From contig NZ_CP013386.1 in assembly GCF_001523745.2 (NCBI RefSeq), positions 1-64,000 of the forward strand: DNA of 64,000 nt, read 5' to 3'. The stretch comes from Burkholderia mayonis (GTDB lineage: Bacteria; Pseudomonadota; Gammaproteobacteria; Burkholderiales; Burkholderiaceae). The stretch's first letter is position 1. Each line of letters begins with the position of its first letter. Of this stretch, positions 46,167-55,266 are shown piece by piece. A model generated the notes under the pieces. It saw only the letters and a list, made by a program, of their open reading frames with translations. It was not told where the DNA came from and made no database searches. Made by a program: the position numbers and the translations under genes.

Positions 46167-48209
46167 TCAGAGGCTCCGGATGCGCTTCACGCCGTGCTGC
46201 TCGAGGATCGCCGACAGGTTCACCTTCGCGACGTCGTCGGTGAAGCCGCTGTCGCGGAACACGCAGGTCACGTCGCGCGCGTCTGCGGCGCCCGCCGCCG
46301 CCGATGCCGCGATCAGCTCGACGATGCCTTCGCCCAGCGTGTCGGTCGCCGCGCGATCGATGTGCGCGTCGAAGCACGCGACGATCGCGCCGTCGATCAC
46401 GTAGACCGCCTTGCCGGCAATCGCCCGCGCTTCGATCGGTGCGCACAGGTCGAGGCCGAGCTTCAGCATCAGTTCGTACAGCAGATCTTCGTCGGAACGG
46501 CTCGGCTTGATGTGCTCGACGGCCGCGAGCAGCGACTGCTGGATGTCGTCGCCGCGCGGGTCCCACTCGGAGACGTTCGTCGAATCGAGCTTGAACACGC
46601 GAAAGCCGAGATCGGCGCGCACGCCCGGATGCTCGGCCGCGATCCTCGCCGCCGAGCGCCGCAGCCGCTCCTTCGTCAGTTCGGCGAGATTGAGCGGCTT
46701 GCGCCGCGCCGCGCAGAAATCGGCGGCGGCCTTCTGGTCCTTGCTGTCGGCGTCGAGCGGCTCGGGCAGTTGCACGAGCGCGTAGCGGCGGTTGCCGCCG
46801 TCGGCCGCGTTGAGCGCCATCACCGCATGCGCGGTCGTGCCCGAGCCGCCGAAGAAATCGACGATCAGGTCATCGCCGTCCGTGCACCAGCCGATGATCG
46901 ACGCAACGAATTCGACGGGCTTCGGCTGATCGAACGGAATCTCGAGCGATTTCAGGAGCGCGTCGTCCGAGCCGCCGAACGGCAACACCGACGGCACGTT
47001 CTCGTACATGTTCTCGTCGAGGAAGTAGATCCGCTGCGGCTGCGTCGTTTCGTCCGCACCGAATTCGACGAGCCCCTTGTCGAGCAGCGCCTGCATCGTC
47101 GCGGGCGGATTGCGCCAGCCGCGCTCGGGTACGGGGCACGGCTTGCCCGTCGCCGGATGCGCGAGCGGCGCGAAGTAGTCGTCGGGCGCCTTCTTCTTGT
47201 TCGGCCACGCCATCGACACGAGCCGGTAGACGCGGCCGTCGGCCGAGATCCGGTCGTACATCGCCTCGCCCCCCGACAGCGTCGTCTGCGACTTCACCCA
47301 GCTCCGGTACGCGACGTTCGCTTCCGCGATCGTCGACGCGCGCGCGATCGCGCCGCGCGCCGCGTCGAGCATCCGCTGCGCGTTGCGCTTCGGGCGCTTG
47401 AGCGGCGCGCGCTCGAACAGCAGTTCCGCGTCGCGCGCGAACAGCACGATCGATTCATGCTGGTACGCGATCCCGCGCGCGTCGCCCTTCGGATTGCGCT
47501 TGTCCCACACCGCGACGCCGAGCTCGTTGTCCTCGCCGAAAATCTCGCGCATCACAAGCACGAGCGCGTGCTGTTCGTGCTCGTCGATGTGCACGGCGAT
47601 CACGCCGTCGTCGGCGAGCAGGTCGCGCGCGAGCTTCAGGCGCGGATAGATCATGTTGAGCCAGTCCGTGTGGAAACGGCCGCTCGCGTCGGTGTTGCTG
47701 CTGACCTTCTTGCCGCCCGTCGTCTGGCCGGTCAGCTCGAGATAGTGGCGCAGGCTGTCGGTGAAATTGTCCGGATAGACGAAATCCTTGCCGGTGTTGT
47801 ACGGCGGATCGATGTAGACGAGCTTCGCGCGCCCCGCGTAACTCTTCTGCAACAGCTTCAGCACCTCGAGGTTTTCGCCCTCGATCATCAGATTGCGGGT
47901 CGACGCCCAGTCGACGCTTTCGCGCGGGTACGGGCGCAGCGTGCCCGTCGACGGCGTGAGCGCGAGCCGGCGCGCGCGGCGCTTGCCGTGCCAGTTGAGG
48001 CCGTATTTCTCGTCGGCGTCGGCGACGGCCGGCGCGCCGACGAGCGCCGCGAGCGCGTCGAGGTTCACCGACGCGCCGTCCGGTCCTTCGGTCACCACGT
48101 CCGGAAAGAGCGCCTTCAGGCGCTCGACGTTCGCGGACACGAGATCCGCGGATTGCGCTTCCGGGCTCGCCGCATCGAGTTTTTGCATCATCCTTCCCAT
48201 CCATTGCAT
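46167..48209 (-). CDS. mod: Type III DNA methyltransferase, Mod subunit
   Basis: A protein of about 680 residues. Motif IV KLVYIDPPYNTGKDFVY comes before the SAM motif DFFGGSGTTAHAVMALN, the beta-class adenine-N6 arrangement of type III Mod subunits. The variable middle section between them is the target-recognition domain. Mod fixes the recognition site and protects the host; with Res it restricts. Several ATGs (48209, 48200, 48191, 48188) compete as start; a GGAAGG lies too close to the last ones to decide. No simple-sequence repeat suggests phase variation. Confidence 0.9.
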   Translation of the reverse strand: MQWMGRMMQKLDAASPEAQSADLVSANVERLKALFPDVVTEGPDGASVNLDALAALVGAPAVADADEKYGLNWHGKRRARRLALTPSTGTLRPYPRESVDWASTRNLMIEGENLEVLKLLQKSYAGRAKLVYIDPPYNTGKDFVYPDNFTDSLRHYLELTGQTTGGKKVSSNTDASGRFHTDWLNMIYPRLKLARDLLADDGVIAVHIDEHEQHALVLVMREIFGEDNELGVAVWDKRNPKGDARGIAYQHESIVLFARDAELLFERAPLKRPKRNAQRMLDAARGAIARASTIAEANVAYRSWVKSQTTLSGGEAMYDRISADGRVYRLVSMAWPNKKKAPDDYFAPLAHPATGKPCPVPERGWRNPPATMQALLDKGLVEFGADETTQPQRIYFLDENMYENVPSVLPFGGSDDALLKSLEIPFDQPKPVEFVASIIGWCTDGDDLIVDFFGGSGTTAHAVMALNAADGGNRRYALVQLPEPLDADSKDQKAAADFCAARRKPLNLAELTKERLRRSAARIAAEHPGVRADLGFRVFKLDSTNVSEWDPRGDDIQQSLLAAVEHIKPSRSDEDLLYELMLKLGLDLCAPIEARAIAGKAVYVIDGAIVACFDAHIDRAATDTLGEGIVELIAASAAAGAADARDVTCVFRDSGFTDDVAKVNLSAILEQHGVKRIRSL

Positions 48210-48579
48210 GTCTTCGCGCCGGCGCAAGCCCGATTCCCGGGCCCGCGCGGCGCGGCAAAGGCGAAACGCTAGCGATCCGTCCGCCGTAGGTCAAGGACTT
48301 ACGGCCGGGGCGCCGGCGCGCGCCGCCGGGCAGGGGCTGCGGCGTCGGCGCCGGGGATCGCGCCGCGTTCGGCGACGCAGATGTTTACCACAGGTTCGGA
48401 AGGCGGCCGTCTTTGTGCGGTTTTGCCGGTGCCCGTGCCGCGGATCGAAAACAAAAAGCCCGGCGTGTGAGCCGGGCTGTCGAATACCGCATTGTCTCGC
48501 TGGAGATCGAGCGAACGGAACGGGAGAAGCGGAGGCGCGCGACACGGCCGCGTCGCGGCCGGCCGTATCGCGCAGTGGA
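48210..48579. other. Intergenic mod to second porin
   Basis: 370 bp without a gene. It holds the porin terminator (48451-48478) and the upstream region of mod. No other structure is seen. Confidence 0.5.
48451..48478 (-). terminator. Rho-independent terminator of the second porin gene
   Basis: On the minus strand AGCCCGGC (48478-48471), loop TCACAC, GCCGGGCT (48464-48457) is followed by TTTTTG. It is a textbook terminator about 100 nt after the porin stop. Confidence 0.8.
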
Positions 48580-49707
48580 TCAGAATCGCGTGCGGATGCC
48601 GGTCGTCAGCTCGAGCTGATTGGTTGAGCCGTGCGTCGATGCAACCGTGTAGCCGCCGTGCAGCCGCATGTAGTCGCCGGCGAGATAAAGCTCCGTGCGC
48701 TTCGACAGGTGATAGAACACCGATCCGTACAGCGTCTCCTTGAAGCCGTTGCCGACGCCGGACGTCAGGCTGAAGTCGCCGAGGTTTGCATTCGGAATGT
48801 CGCCGTCGGTGTTGTACGCGGCGTTATGCACGCGCATCTGCTGATAGCCGAGTTCGTAGTCGAGCGCGCCCTTCGGCGCGACCTTGAACGACACGGTCCA
48901 GGCGTTGTCCTGGCGCTGACCGAGCGCGCCCTGATTGCCGAGATAGCGGAAGTAGCCGGCATTCATGCGGAAGATGTCGAACGTATAGTTGCCGCCGACC
49001 GAGAACGACTTGTTCGCGTAGCCCGCGTGGTTCACGTGGCTGAAGAAGCCCGACACGTTGAACGGGCCGCCGTTGTAGCCGAGCGCGACCTGGTAGGTCG
49101 AGTCCTGCGCGAAGCTCGTCGAATTGCTGAACGCGTAGCCCGCGCTCGCGAAGATGCCGTTGCTGAACAGCTTCTTCCACGCGAGGCCGTTGTTGTAGCG
49201 CGTGCCCGTCGCGCTCGCCGCGTAGAAAATCATCTGCTTGAAGTTGTTCGCGTTCGTCCAGCCGCCTTCCTCCGTCGTCAGCTTCGCCGAACCGTACGGG
49301 TCGCCGTAGATCGCCGACGAGTCGCGCGCGATCGTGTTCTGGAAGCCCGCGGTGAACTTGCCGATCGTATCGTTTTCGATGCCGACCCACGCGTCGCGAT
49401 CGAAGATCTGGCCCGGGTCCTCCATCTGGCCGTCGCCCATCCGGTATTCGCTTTCGAGTCGGAAGATCACCTTCGTGCCGCCGCCGATGTCCTCCGCCCC
49501 CTTCAAGCCCCAGCGGCTGCCGCTGAACCACGGCTCGCCGCCGAGCCCCATGCCGATCACGTGATCGCCCTTTGCATTCGCGTGCGACTGATAGGTCGGC
49601 ACGCTCAAGTCGATGAGCCCGTAGAGCTGGACGCTCGACTGCGCGTGCGCTTGCGGCGCCGCACAGGCAGCCGTCGCGATGGAAAGTGCCAGGTATTGTC
49701 GTTTCAA
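48580..49707 (-). CDS. Outer membrane porin (second copy of the family, TTG start)
   Basis: A 375-residue porin. The mature part begins QSSVQLYGLIDLSVPTYQ and contains SRWGLKGAEDIGGGTKVIFRLESEY and the terminal Phe (GIRTRF). The TTG at 49707 is preferred because a strong GGAGGGG lies 8 nt upstream and the signal peptide (KRQYLALSIATAACAAPQAHA) begins right after it. An ATG at 49740 would add 11 residues with a poor ribosome-binding site. It is a monocistronic gene with its own terminator. Confidence 0.88.
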   Translation of the reverse strand: MKRQYLALSIATAACAAPQAHAQSSVQLYGLIDLSVPTYQSHANAKGDHVIGMGLGGEPWFSGSRWGLKGAEDIGGGTKVIFRLESEYRMGDGQMEDPGQIFDRDAWVGIENDTIGKFTAGFQNTIARDSSAIYGDPYGSAKLTTEEGGWTNANNFKQMIFYAASATGTRYNNGLAWKKLFSNGIFASAGYAFSNSTSFAQDSTYQVALGYNGGPFNVSGFFSHVNHAGYANKSFSVGGNYTFDIFRMNAGYFRYLGNQGALGQRQDNAWTVSFKVAPKGALDYELGYQQMRVHNAAYNTDGDIPNANLGDFSLTSGVGNGFKETLYGSVFYHLSKRTELYLAGDYMRLHGGYTVASTHGSTNQLELTTGIRTRF

Positions 49708-50028
49708 GATCGTCCCCTCCGATATCGTGTTGACCGCCATTCTTTCGTACTACGCAGCGTTGGCCGCGCCTACGCGATGCGATGCGCATCGAACGGCCAC
49801 GTCATCGTAGTCGGCGCAATCCTTCGCGCCGCTTTCGCGCGCGGGTCGGATATCTCGGGATAAACACGGGTGGTACGCGTCTTTCCGATGCGTCAGGCAG
49901 ACGAGCGCCGTCGCGCGACGCGGCGCTGGAAAACGTCGGACGATTCGCGAAGCAGGACGAACTAATTGTGCGCGGGCATCCGGTGCGTGCGCCGCGTGCG
50001 TGCGGCGTGCGACGAATCGCGCGGCGGC
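49708..50028. other. Intergenic porin to response regulator
   Basis: About 320 bp without a supportable gene; contains the promoter of the porin and the 3' end of the two-component operon. No clear terminator was identified. Confidence 0.4.
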
Positions 50029-50706
50029 CTACTCGGCCGCATCCTTCGTTCGTAGAATGTAGCCGAGCCCGCGCAGCGTGATGATTTGCGCGTCCGAGCC
50101 GGACAAATGCTTGCGCAGCCGGTGGATGTAGATGTCGATCGCGTCGGCGCTCGGCTCGTCGTCGAGGCCGTACACGCTGTCCATCAGCCGAGCCTTCGAT
50201 ACCGTCTTGCCCTGCTGCAGCATCAGCGTCTCGAGGATCGCGTGCTCGCGGCGGCGCAGCACGAGCGGCACGCCGCTGCATTGAAACTCGCGCGTCGTGA
50301 ACAGGTAGACGAGATCGCCGCACGCGAGCTGCGTCGCGCCGACGCCGCATTGCCGCCGGATCAGCGCGCGGATCCGTGCGACGAGCTCGCGCGACTCGAA
50401 CGGCTTCACGACGTAATCGTCGGCACCCGCGCTGAAGCAATCGACCTTGTCGTCGACCGAGCCGTGCGCGGTCAGCATCAGCACGGGCACGTTGTCACCG
50501 CGGCGGCGCAGCCGCGCGAGCAGTTCCTTGCCGCTCATGCCGGGCAGCCGCATGTCGAGCAGCAGCGCGTCGTAGCGCTGCGCCTTCAGCACCGTGTCCG
50601 CGCTCTCGCCGTCCGGCGCCGAATCGACGCCGAAGCCCTCGCCGCGCAGCAGATCGACGATCCAGTGCGCGAGTTCCGCATTGTCTTCCACGAGCAGCAG
50701 TTTCAT
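50029..50706 (-). CDS. OmpR-family response regulator (TctD-like)
   Basis: A 225-residue regulator. The receiver domain has the acidic pocket (LLLVEDNAEL), the phosphoacceptor Asp in LLLDMRLPGMSGKELL and Lys in YVVKPFESRELVARI. The C-terminal winged helix (LRRREHAILETLMLQQGKTV, DIYIHRLRKHLSGS, LRGLGYILR) binds DNA. It is 10 bp downstream of its sensor kinase gene and probably controls the neighbouring ABC transporter or porin. Confidence 0.9.
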   Translation of the reverse strand: MKLLLVEDNAELAHWIVDLLRGEGFGVDSAPDGESADTVLKAQRYDALLLDMRLPGMSGKELLARLRRRGDNVPVLMLTAHGSVDDKVDCFSAGADDYVVKPFESRELVARIRALIRRQCGVGATQLACGDLVYLFTTREFQCSGVPLVLRRREHAILETLMLQQGKTVSKARLMDSVYGLDDEPSADAIDIYIHRLRKHLSGSDAQIITLRGLGYILRTKDAAE

Positions 50707-50716
50707 CGAGACTCTC

Positions 50717-52096
50717 TCAATTGCGATAGGCGGGCAGGCGCACGGTCATCTTGACGCCGCGGTTGCCGGGGCCCGTCGCGAGCGCAACCGTGCCGCCGTG
50801 CAACTGCGCGATCTCTTCGACGATCGCGAGTCCGAGGCCCGTACCTTCCTCGTCCTTCGCGACCCGGTAGAACCGCTTGAACACGTGCGGCCGCGCTTCG
50901 GCCGGAATGCCGGGGCCGTCGTCGACGACTTCGAGCACGACTTCATCGCCGTCGCGCCGCGCGCTCACCGTCACACGGCCGCCTTCGTGCGCGTAGCGCA
51001 CCGCATTGTCGACGAGATTCATCAGGAGCGCCGACAAAAGGCTCTCGCTGCCCGCGACCTGCAGGTCGTCGTCGAGCTCCGCGCCGAGATCGATGCGGCG
51101 CCGCTCGGCGAGCACGATCGCCTCCTCGAGCACGCCGGACACGACGGCCGCGACTTCGACGCGTGCGTTCAGGCGCGCGGGCGACGCCGCTTCCGCGTGC
51201 GCGAGCAGGAGCAGCTTGTCGGTGACGTCCGCCATCTTGCGGCTGCTGCGCTGCATCGACGCGAGTAGCCCGGCGAGCGCCGCATCGTCGTTCTCGCGCT
51301 GCCGTGCGCATTGGATCTGCGTGTCGATCACCGCGATTGGCGTGCGCAGCTGATGCGCGGCATCGGCGATGAAGCGGCGCTGCGTCGCCGCATGCAGGTT
51401 GAGCCGCGCGATGCACTGATTGATCGCGTCGACGATCGGGCGCAGCTCGAATTGCAGACGCTCGGTGCGGATCGGCTCGAGCTCCATCGGCTCGCGGTCC
51501 GCGACGTCGTCCTTCAGCTTCATCAGCGGCCGCAGCTCGAACGTGAGGCCGAGATAGACGAGCGCCATCGCGAGCGCGAGCATCAGCGCGAGCCGCCAGA
51601 GCTGCGGATGCCAGATCGCCGCGATCATCATCTGCCGCGACGTCTGCGTCTTGCCGACAACGACCGTCACCGTCTCCGTGTCGCCCGCGTTGTACAGCTC
51701 GCGCGTGTATGCGACCGCGCGGATCGCGAGCCCGTTGAGCGTCGTATCGAACAGCACCGGCTGAGCGCCGGGCCGGGTCGCGACGGGCGGGCCGTCGAGA
51801 TCGGGACTGCCGGCGAGCAGCCGGCCGCCGCCCGTACGGACCTTGTAGTACACCTGGTCCTGCGCGGGCGATTCGAACAATTCGAGCGCCGCGGGCGGCA
51901 CGTTCGCGACGAGCGCGCCGCTTTCCCAGTCGACGTCCTCCGCGATCGCGCGCGCCGACGCGACGAGCGCGCCGTCCTGCACGAGGTCGGCCGTCTTGCG
52001 CGCGGTGTCGTACGACATCGCGCCCGCAATCACGACGAATACGGCAAGCGGCAGCAGCAGCCACCAAAGCAGTCGGCCGCGCAGGCTGTGCGACAT
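50717..52096 (-). CDS. Sensor histidine kinase (TctE-like)
   Basis: A 459-residue membrane kinase. Two membrane helices (WWLLLPLAVFVVIAGAM near residue 12 and LWRLALMLALAMALVYLGL near residue 165) bracket a periplasmic sensor domain. The phosphoacceptor His is in FIADAAHQLRTPIAV. The ATPase domain has NLVDNAVRYAH, VDDGPGIP and GTGLGLAIVEEI. The start at 52096 follows GGGAGATAACGGC. It is separated from the upstream transporter operon by a strong terminator, so it forms its own unit with the response regulator. Confidence 0.9.
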   Translation of the reverse strand: MSHSLRGRLLWWLLLPLAVFVVIAGAMSYDTARKTADLVQDGALVASARAIAEDVDWESGALVANVPPAALELFESPAQDQVYYKVRTGGGRLLAGSPDLDGPPVATRPGAQPVLFDTTLNGLAIRAVAYTRELYNAGDTETVTVVVGKTQTSRQMMIAAIWHPQLWRLALMLALAMALVYLGLTFELRPLMKLKDDVADREPMELEPIRTERLQFELRPIVDAINQCIARLNLHAATQRRFIADAAHQLRTPIAVIDTQIQCARQRENDDAALAGLLASMQRSSRKMADVTDKLLLLAHAEAASPARLNARVEVAAVVSGVLEEAIVLAERRRIDLGAELDDDLQVAGSESLLSALLMNLVDNAVRYAHEGGRVTVSARRDGDEVVLEVVDDGPGIPAEARPHVFKRFYRVAKDEEGTGLGLAIVEEIAQLHGGTVALATGPGNRGVKMTVRLPAYRN

Positions 52097-52120
52097 GCCG
52101 TTATCTCCCACATTCCAGCC

Positions 52121-52156
52121 CAAAAACGAAACGGCGCACCGAAGATGCGCCGTTTC
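52121..52156 (-). terminator. Strong rho-independent terminator of the ABC transporter operon
   Basis: On the minus strand GAAACGGCGCA (52156-52146), loop TCTTCGG, TGCGCCGTTTC (52138-52128) form a perfect 11-bp stem with UUCG-like loop, followed by GTTTTTGGG. It lies 16 nt after the permease stop and 25 nt before the sensor kinase start. Confidence 0.88.
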
Positions 52157-52171
52157 GCTGATGCATCGTCT

Positions 52172-53035
52172 TCAGAACGCGGCGGGCCGCCACTTCAGGA
52201 GCCGCTTCTCGAGCCGCGTCAGCAGGAAGTCGGCAGCGAGCGCCACGACGGCGAGCACGATCATCGCGGCAAACACGCCGCTCGCGTTGAACGCGCCCTG
52301 AGCGGTCGAGATTAGCAGGCCGATGCCTTGCTTGGAACCCAGAAATTCCCCGACGACCGCGCCGACGAGCGCGAAGCCGAAGCTCACGTGCAGGCTCGCG
52401 AGAATCCAGCTGAGCGCGGACGGAATCACGACGGACGTCGTGATCTGCCGGCGCGACGCGCCGAGGATCTGCGCGTTCGCGATCAGATAGCGGTCCGCTT
52501 CGCGCACGCCCTGGAATGCGTTGCCGAACACGACGAAGAACACCATCACGACCGCGAGCGCGATTTTCGATGCCATCCCGAGGCCGAGCGCGATCACGAA
52601 TATCGAACCGAGCACGACGCGCGGAATCGAGTTCGCGATCTGGATGTAGAGACCGAACACGTCGGCGAGCAGCTTGTTGCGGCCGAGCACGATTCCGCAG
52701 AAGACGCCCGCGACCGAGCCGATCAGGAAGCCGGCGATCGTCTCCTCGAGCGTCACCCAGACCTGCAGCAGCAGCGGGCCCTGCGACGTGCCGTTGACGA
52801 ACCAGTCCTGGATCTGCGCGACGATCAGCGACGGCATCGAGAAGAAGAACGGGTCGATCCACTTGAGCCGCGCGGCGATTTCCCAGCCGCCGAGCGCAAC
52901 GACGAGCACCGCGATGCGCAACCCGACGATCAAGTGCCGGCGCCGCCGCAGTCGGCGCTGCGCGGCGCGCTCTTCGTCTTCGAGCGATGTGGTGGTGGTG
53001 GTGCCAAGCGGCGTCGGAAGCGTCATGTCAGTCAT
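52172..53035 (-). CDS. ABC transporter permease (SsuC/TauC/NrtB type)
   Basis: A 287-residue inner-membrane protein. A charged N-terminal stretch precedes about six helices (LIVGLRIAVLVVALGGW; TLEETIAGFLIGSVAGVFCG; VVMVFFVVFGNAFQGV). The coupling-loop motif ANAQILGASRRQITTSVVIPSAL (EAA-like, read in parts around GASRRQ) is clear. It forms the channel of a nitrate/sulfonate/taurine-type importer. It is 18 bp after the ATPase gene. Confidence 0.9.
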   Translation of the reverse strand: MTDMTLPTPLGTTTTTSLEDEERAAQRRLRRRRHLIVGLRIAVLVVALGGWEIAARLKWIDPFFFSMPSLIVAQIQDWFVNGTSQGPLLLQVWVTLEETIAGFLIGSVAGVFCGIVLGRNKLLADVFGLYIQIANSIPRVVLGSIFVIALGLGMASKIALAVVMVFFVVFGNAFQGVREADRYLIANAQILGASRRQITTSVVIPSALSWILASLHVSFGFALVGAVVGEFLGSKQGIGLLISTAQGAFNASGVFAAMIVLAVVALAADFLLTRLEKRLLKWRPAAF

Positions 53036-53053
53036 GCTCCAATCCTTTCCTGT

Positions 53054-53851
53054 TTATCCGATCTGCACTTCTTCGCGCAGATCGTGCCAAATGTCCTTCG
53101 AGATTTCGATGAAGCGCTGCTCGTAGCGCACTTCCGACGTGACGCGCGGGCGCGGCAGATCGATCTCGTACACGCGCTTGAGCGTCGCCGGGCGCGACGT
53201 CAGCACGAACACACGGTCGGCGAGTGCGATCGCCTCTTCGAGATCGTGCGTGACGAACACCACCGAGCCCTTGTTCGCCGACCAGAGCTGCAGCAGCTCG
53301 TCCTGCATCAGCGTGCGCGTCTGCATGTCGAGCGCCGAGAACGGCTCGTCCATCAGCAGGATTTCCGGCTGGTTGATGAACGTCTGCGCGAGCGCGACGC
53401 GCTTTCTCATGCCGCCCGACAACTGGTGCGGGTAGTGCTTCGTGAATTTATCGAGCCCGACGCGGCGGATCCATTCCTCCGCCTGCGCGTACGCGGATTC
53501 CTTCGAGCGGCCGCGAAACATCGGGCCGGCCGCGACGTTGTCGATCACCGTGCGCCACGGGAACACCGCATCGGCCTGGAACACGAAGCCGATTCGGGGA
53601 TCGATGCCGTCGACGGGCTTGCCCATCACGCGGACCTCGCCCGATACGGGCTTGAGGAGCCCCGTGATCATGTTGAGCGTCGTCGATTTGCCGCAGCCCG
53701 TCGGGCCGACGATCGCGACGAACTCGCCGCGCGCGACCGACATCGTGAAGTCGTGCAGCGCGACGGTTGCACGGCCGTCCGGCGAGATGAAGCGGCACGA
53801 CACGTTGCGAAACTCGATCGCGGGTGCATTGGCCGAAACATGTTGATTCAT
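53054..53851 (-). CDS. ABC transporter ATPase (SsuB/TauB type)
   Basis: A 265-residue ATP-binding protein: Walker A GPTGCGKSTTLNMI, Q-loop VFQADAVFPW, signature LSGGMRKRVALAQTF, Walker B EILLMDEPFSALD and switch VTHDLEEAI. It energises the permease downstream. The signature, LSGGM in place of LSGGQ, is a common variant in this subfamily. Confidence 0.93.
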   Translation of the reverse strand: MNQHVSANAPAIEFRNVSCRFISPDGRATVALHDFTMSVARGEFVAIVGPTGCGKSTTLNMITGLLKPVSGEVRVMGKPVDGIDPRIGFVFQADAVFPWRTVIDNVAAGPMFRGRSKESAYAQAEEWIRRVGLDKFTKHYPHQLSGGMRKRVALAQTFINQPEILLMDEPFSALDMQTRTLMQDELLQLWSANKGSVVFVTHDLEEAIALADRVFVLTSRPATLKRVYEIDLPRPRVTSEVRYEQRFIEISKDIWHDLREEVQIG

Positions 53852-53945
53852 CGCTTGAAGTCCTGCATCGAAACCGGCGCCTCCGTGCGGCGCCGGCGGC
53901 CCTCGTGAGCCTGGTTCAAAACTGGCCGCTTGTCGTTCGGATCGC

Positions 53946-54965
53946 TTACTTCGCGTTCACGAACTCGTTCGTATAAGTCTTCGACAGATCGATGTGCTTG
54001 CCCTTCACCGACGGATTGAACGCGGACAGCACCTTCAACACCGTCGCCGGACCGTCGGCGGGCATCTTGCCGTCGGGCGTGTACATCGGCAGCGACGCCT
54101 TCAGCGCGCTCGCGTAGAGCGCCTTGTCCTTCTGGTAGTCGGCGGGCATCTTCGCGGCGATCTCTTCCGCGCTGTGCGTGTGGATGAACTGCATCGTGCG
54201 CGCGAACGCGTGCGCGAGCTTCGTCGCCTCCGCCTTGTGCGTGTCGGCCCAAGCGGACTGCACGTACAGGCTCGCCGCCGGATACGTGCCGCCGAGCGCG
54301 GCGCGCGTGCCGTCGAGCGTGCGCATGTCGACGAGCACCTTCGCGTCGCCGCTCTTCTCGAGCACCGACACGGTCGGCTCGGTCGTCATCCCCGCATCGA
54401 TGCGGCTTTGCTTCACGGCCGCGATGAAGCTCGCATCAGCGCCGACGGGCAGCATCGTGTATTGGTTCGCCGCAATCCCGTGCTGCTGCGCGAGATACTG
54501 CGTGAGGAAGCTCGTCGACGAGCCGAGGCCCGTCACGCCGAGCGTCTTGCCCTTCACGTCGGCCATCGACTTGATCGATCCGGCCGCCTTCGTCGACACC
54601 ATCTCGACTTCGCCCGGCACCTGGCAGAGCACGGCGATCGCCTTCACGTCCTTGCCCTTGCTCTGCAGGTCGATCGTATGATCATAGAAGCCGACGACGC
54701 CCTGCACCGCGCCCGCGAGCAGCTCGTTCTCGGCGTCGACGCCGGCCGGCTGCGACTGCAGGTCGACATCGAGTCCTTCGGCCTTGAAGTAGCCGAGTTC
54801 CTGCGTGAGCCGCGCGGGCAGGTAGATGAGCTTCGTGATGCCGCCCACCATGATCGTGATCTTGCCGCCGTCGCCGGCGAAGGCGGACTGCGAAGCGAAG
54901 CCGAAGGACAGGCCGGCCGCGACCGCGGCCAAGCTGAGCGCGCGAAGAGTGGTGCTGGTGCGCAT
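53946..54965 (-). CDS. ABC transporter periplasmic binding protein (NMT1/SsuA-like)
   Basis: A 339-residue receptor of the NMT1/THI5-like group, used for sulfonates, nitrate, aromatic acids or thiamine precursors. A signal peptide (RALSLAAVAAGLSFGFASQS, cut after AFA) is followed by GGKITIMVGGITKLIYLPAR and GYFKAEGLDVDLQ. GKTLGVTGLGSSTSFLTQYL and the ligand-contact region follow. The ATG at 54965 was chosen as it opens the signal peptide. It is the first gene of the operon; the ATPase follows after a 94-bp gap. The ligand cannot be told from sequence. Confidence 0.88.
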   Translation of the reverse strand: MRTSTTLRALSLAAVAAGLSFGFASQSAFAGDGGKITIMVGGITKLIYLPARLTQELGYFKAEGLDVDLQSQPAGVDAENELLAGAVQGVVGFYDHTIDLQSKGKDVKAIAVLCQVPGEVEMVSTKAAGSIKSMADVKGKTLGVTGLGSSTSFLTQYLAQQHGIAANQYTMLPVGADASFIAAVKQSRIDAGMTTEPTVSVLEKSGDAKVLVDMRTLDGTRAALGGTYPAASLYVQSAWADTHKAEATKLAHAFARTMQFIHTHSAEEIAAKMPADYQKDKALYASALKASLPMYTPDGKMPADGPATVLKVLSAFNPSVKGKHIDLSKTYTNEFVNAK

Positions 54966-55266
54966 CGGGAGTCTCCAATGTTGTCTGTATGAAGCGATGC
55001 TTGCTGCATCGTCGAGACGAGTATAGGGAGACGAAGCCTTCCGCAACCTTTCGCGGGCGCGGCTTTCTTTTAGGGGTTTTCCAGCAAGGCGGGGAGCGGG
55101 AGGACGAAGGGCTGCTCGGTCGCGCCAACCCATGCCGAGCATCGCAAGCGCGCCGAGCCCGTGCCGTACAGGCCGATGCCGAAGATCGCGTGCGTGACGA
55201 CGCTATGAAAGCGCGCGGCCGACGGATGCGGCGCGCCGCACGCCGCACCCGCCGCGCGCGCACCGC
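54966..55266. other. Intergenic between fliR and the ABC operon
   Basis: 301 bp without a gene. Contains the leftward promoter of the ABC operon and the end of the flagellar operon. A G/T-rich patch (CTTTCTTTTAGGGGTTTTCC, 55063-55082) is visible, without a clear hairpin. Confidence 0.4.

Noticed and set aside
43535..46243. Plus-strand 902-codon frame opposite the Res subunit
   Set aside because: Same shadow pattern; helicase and nuclease motifs lie on the minus strand.
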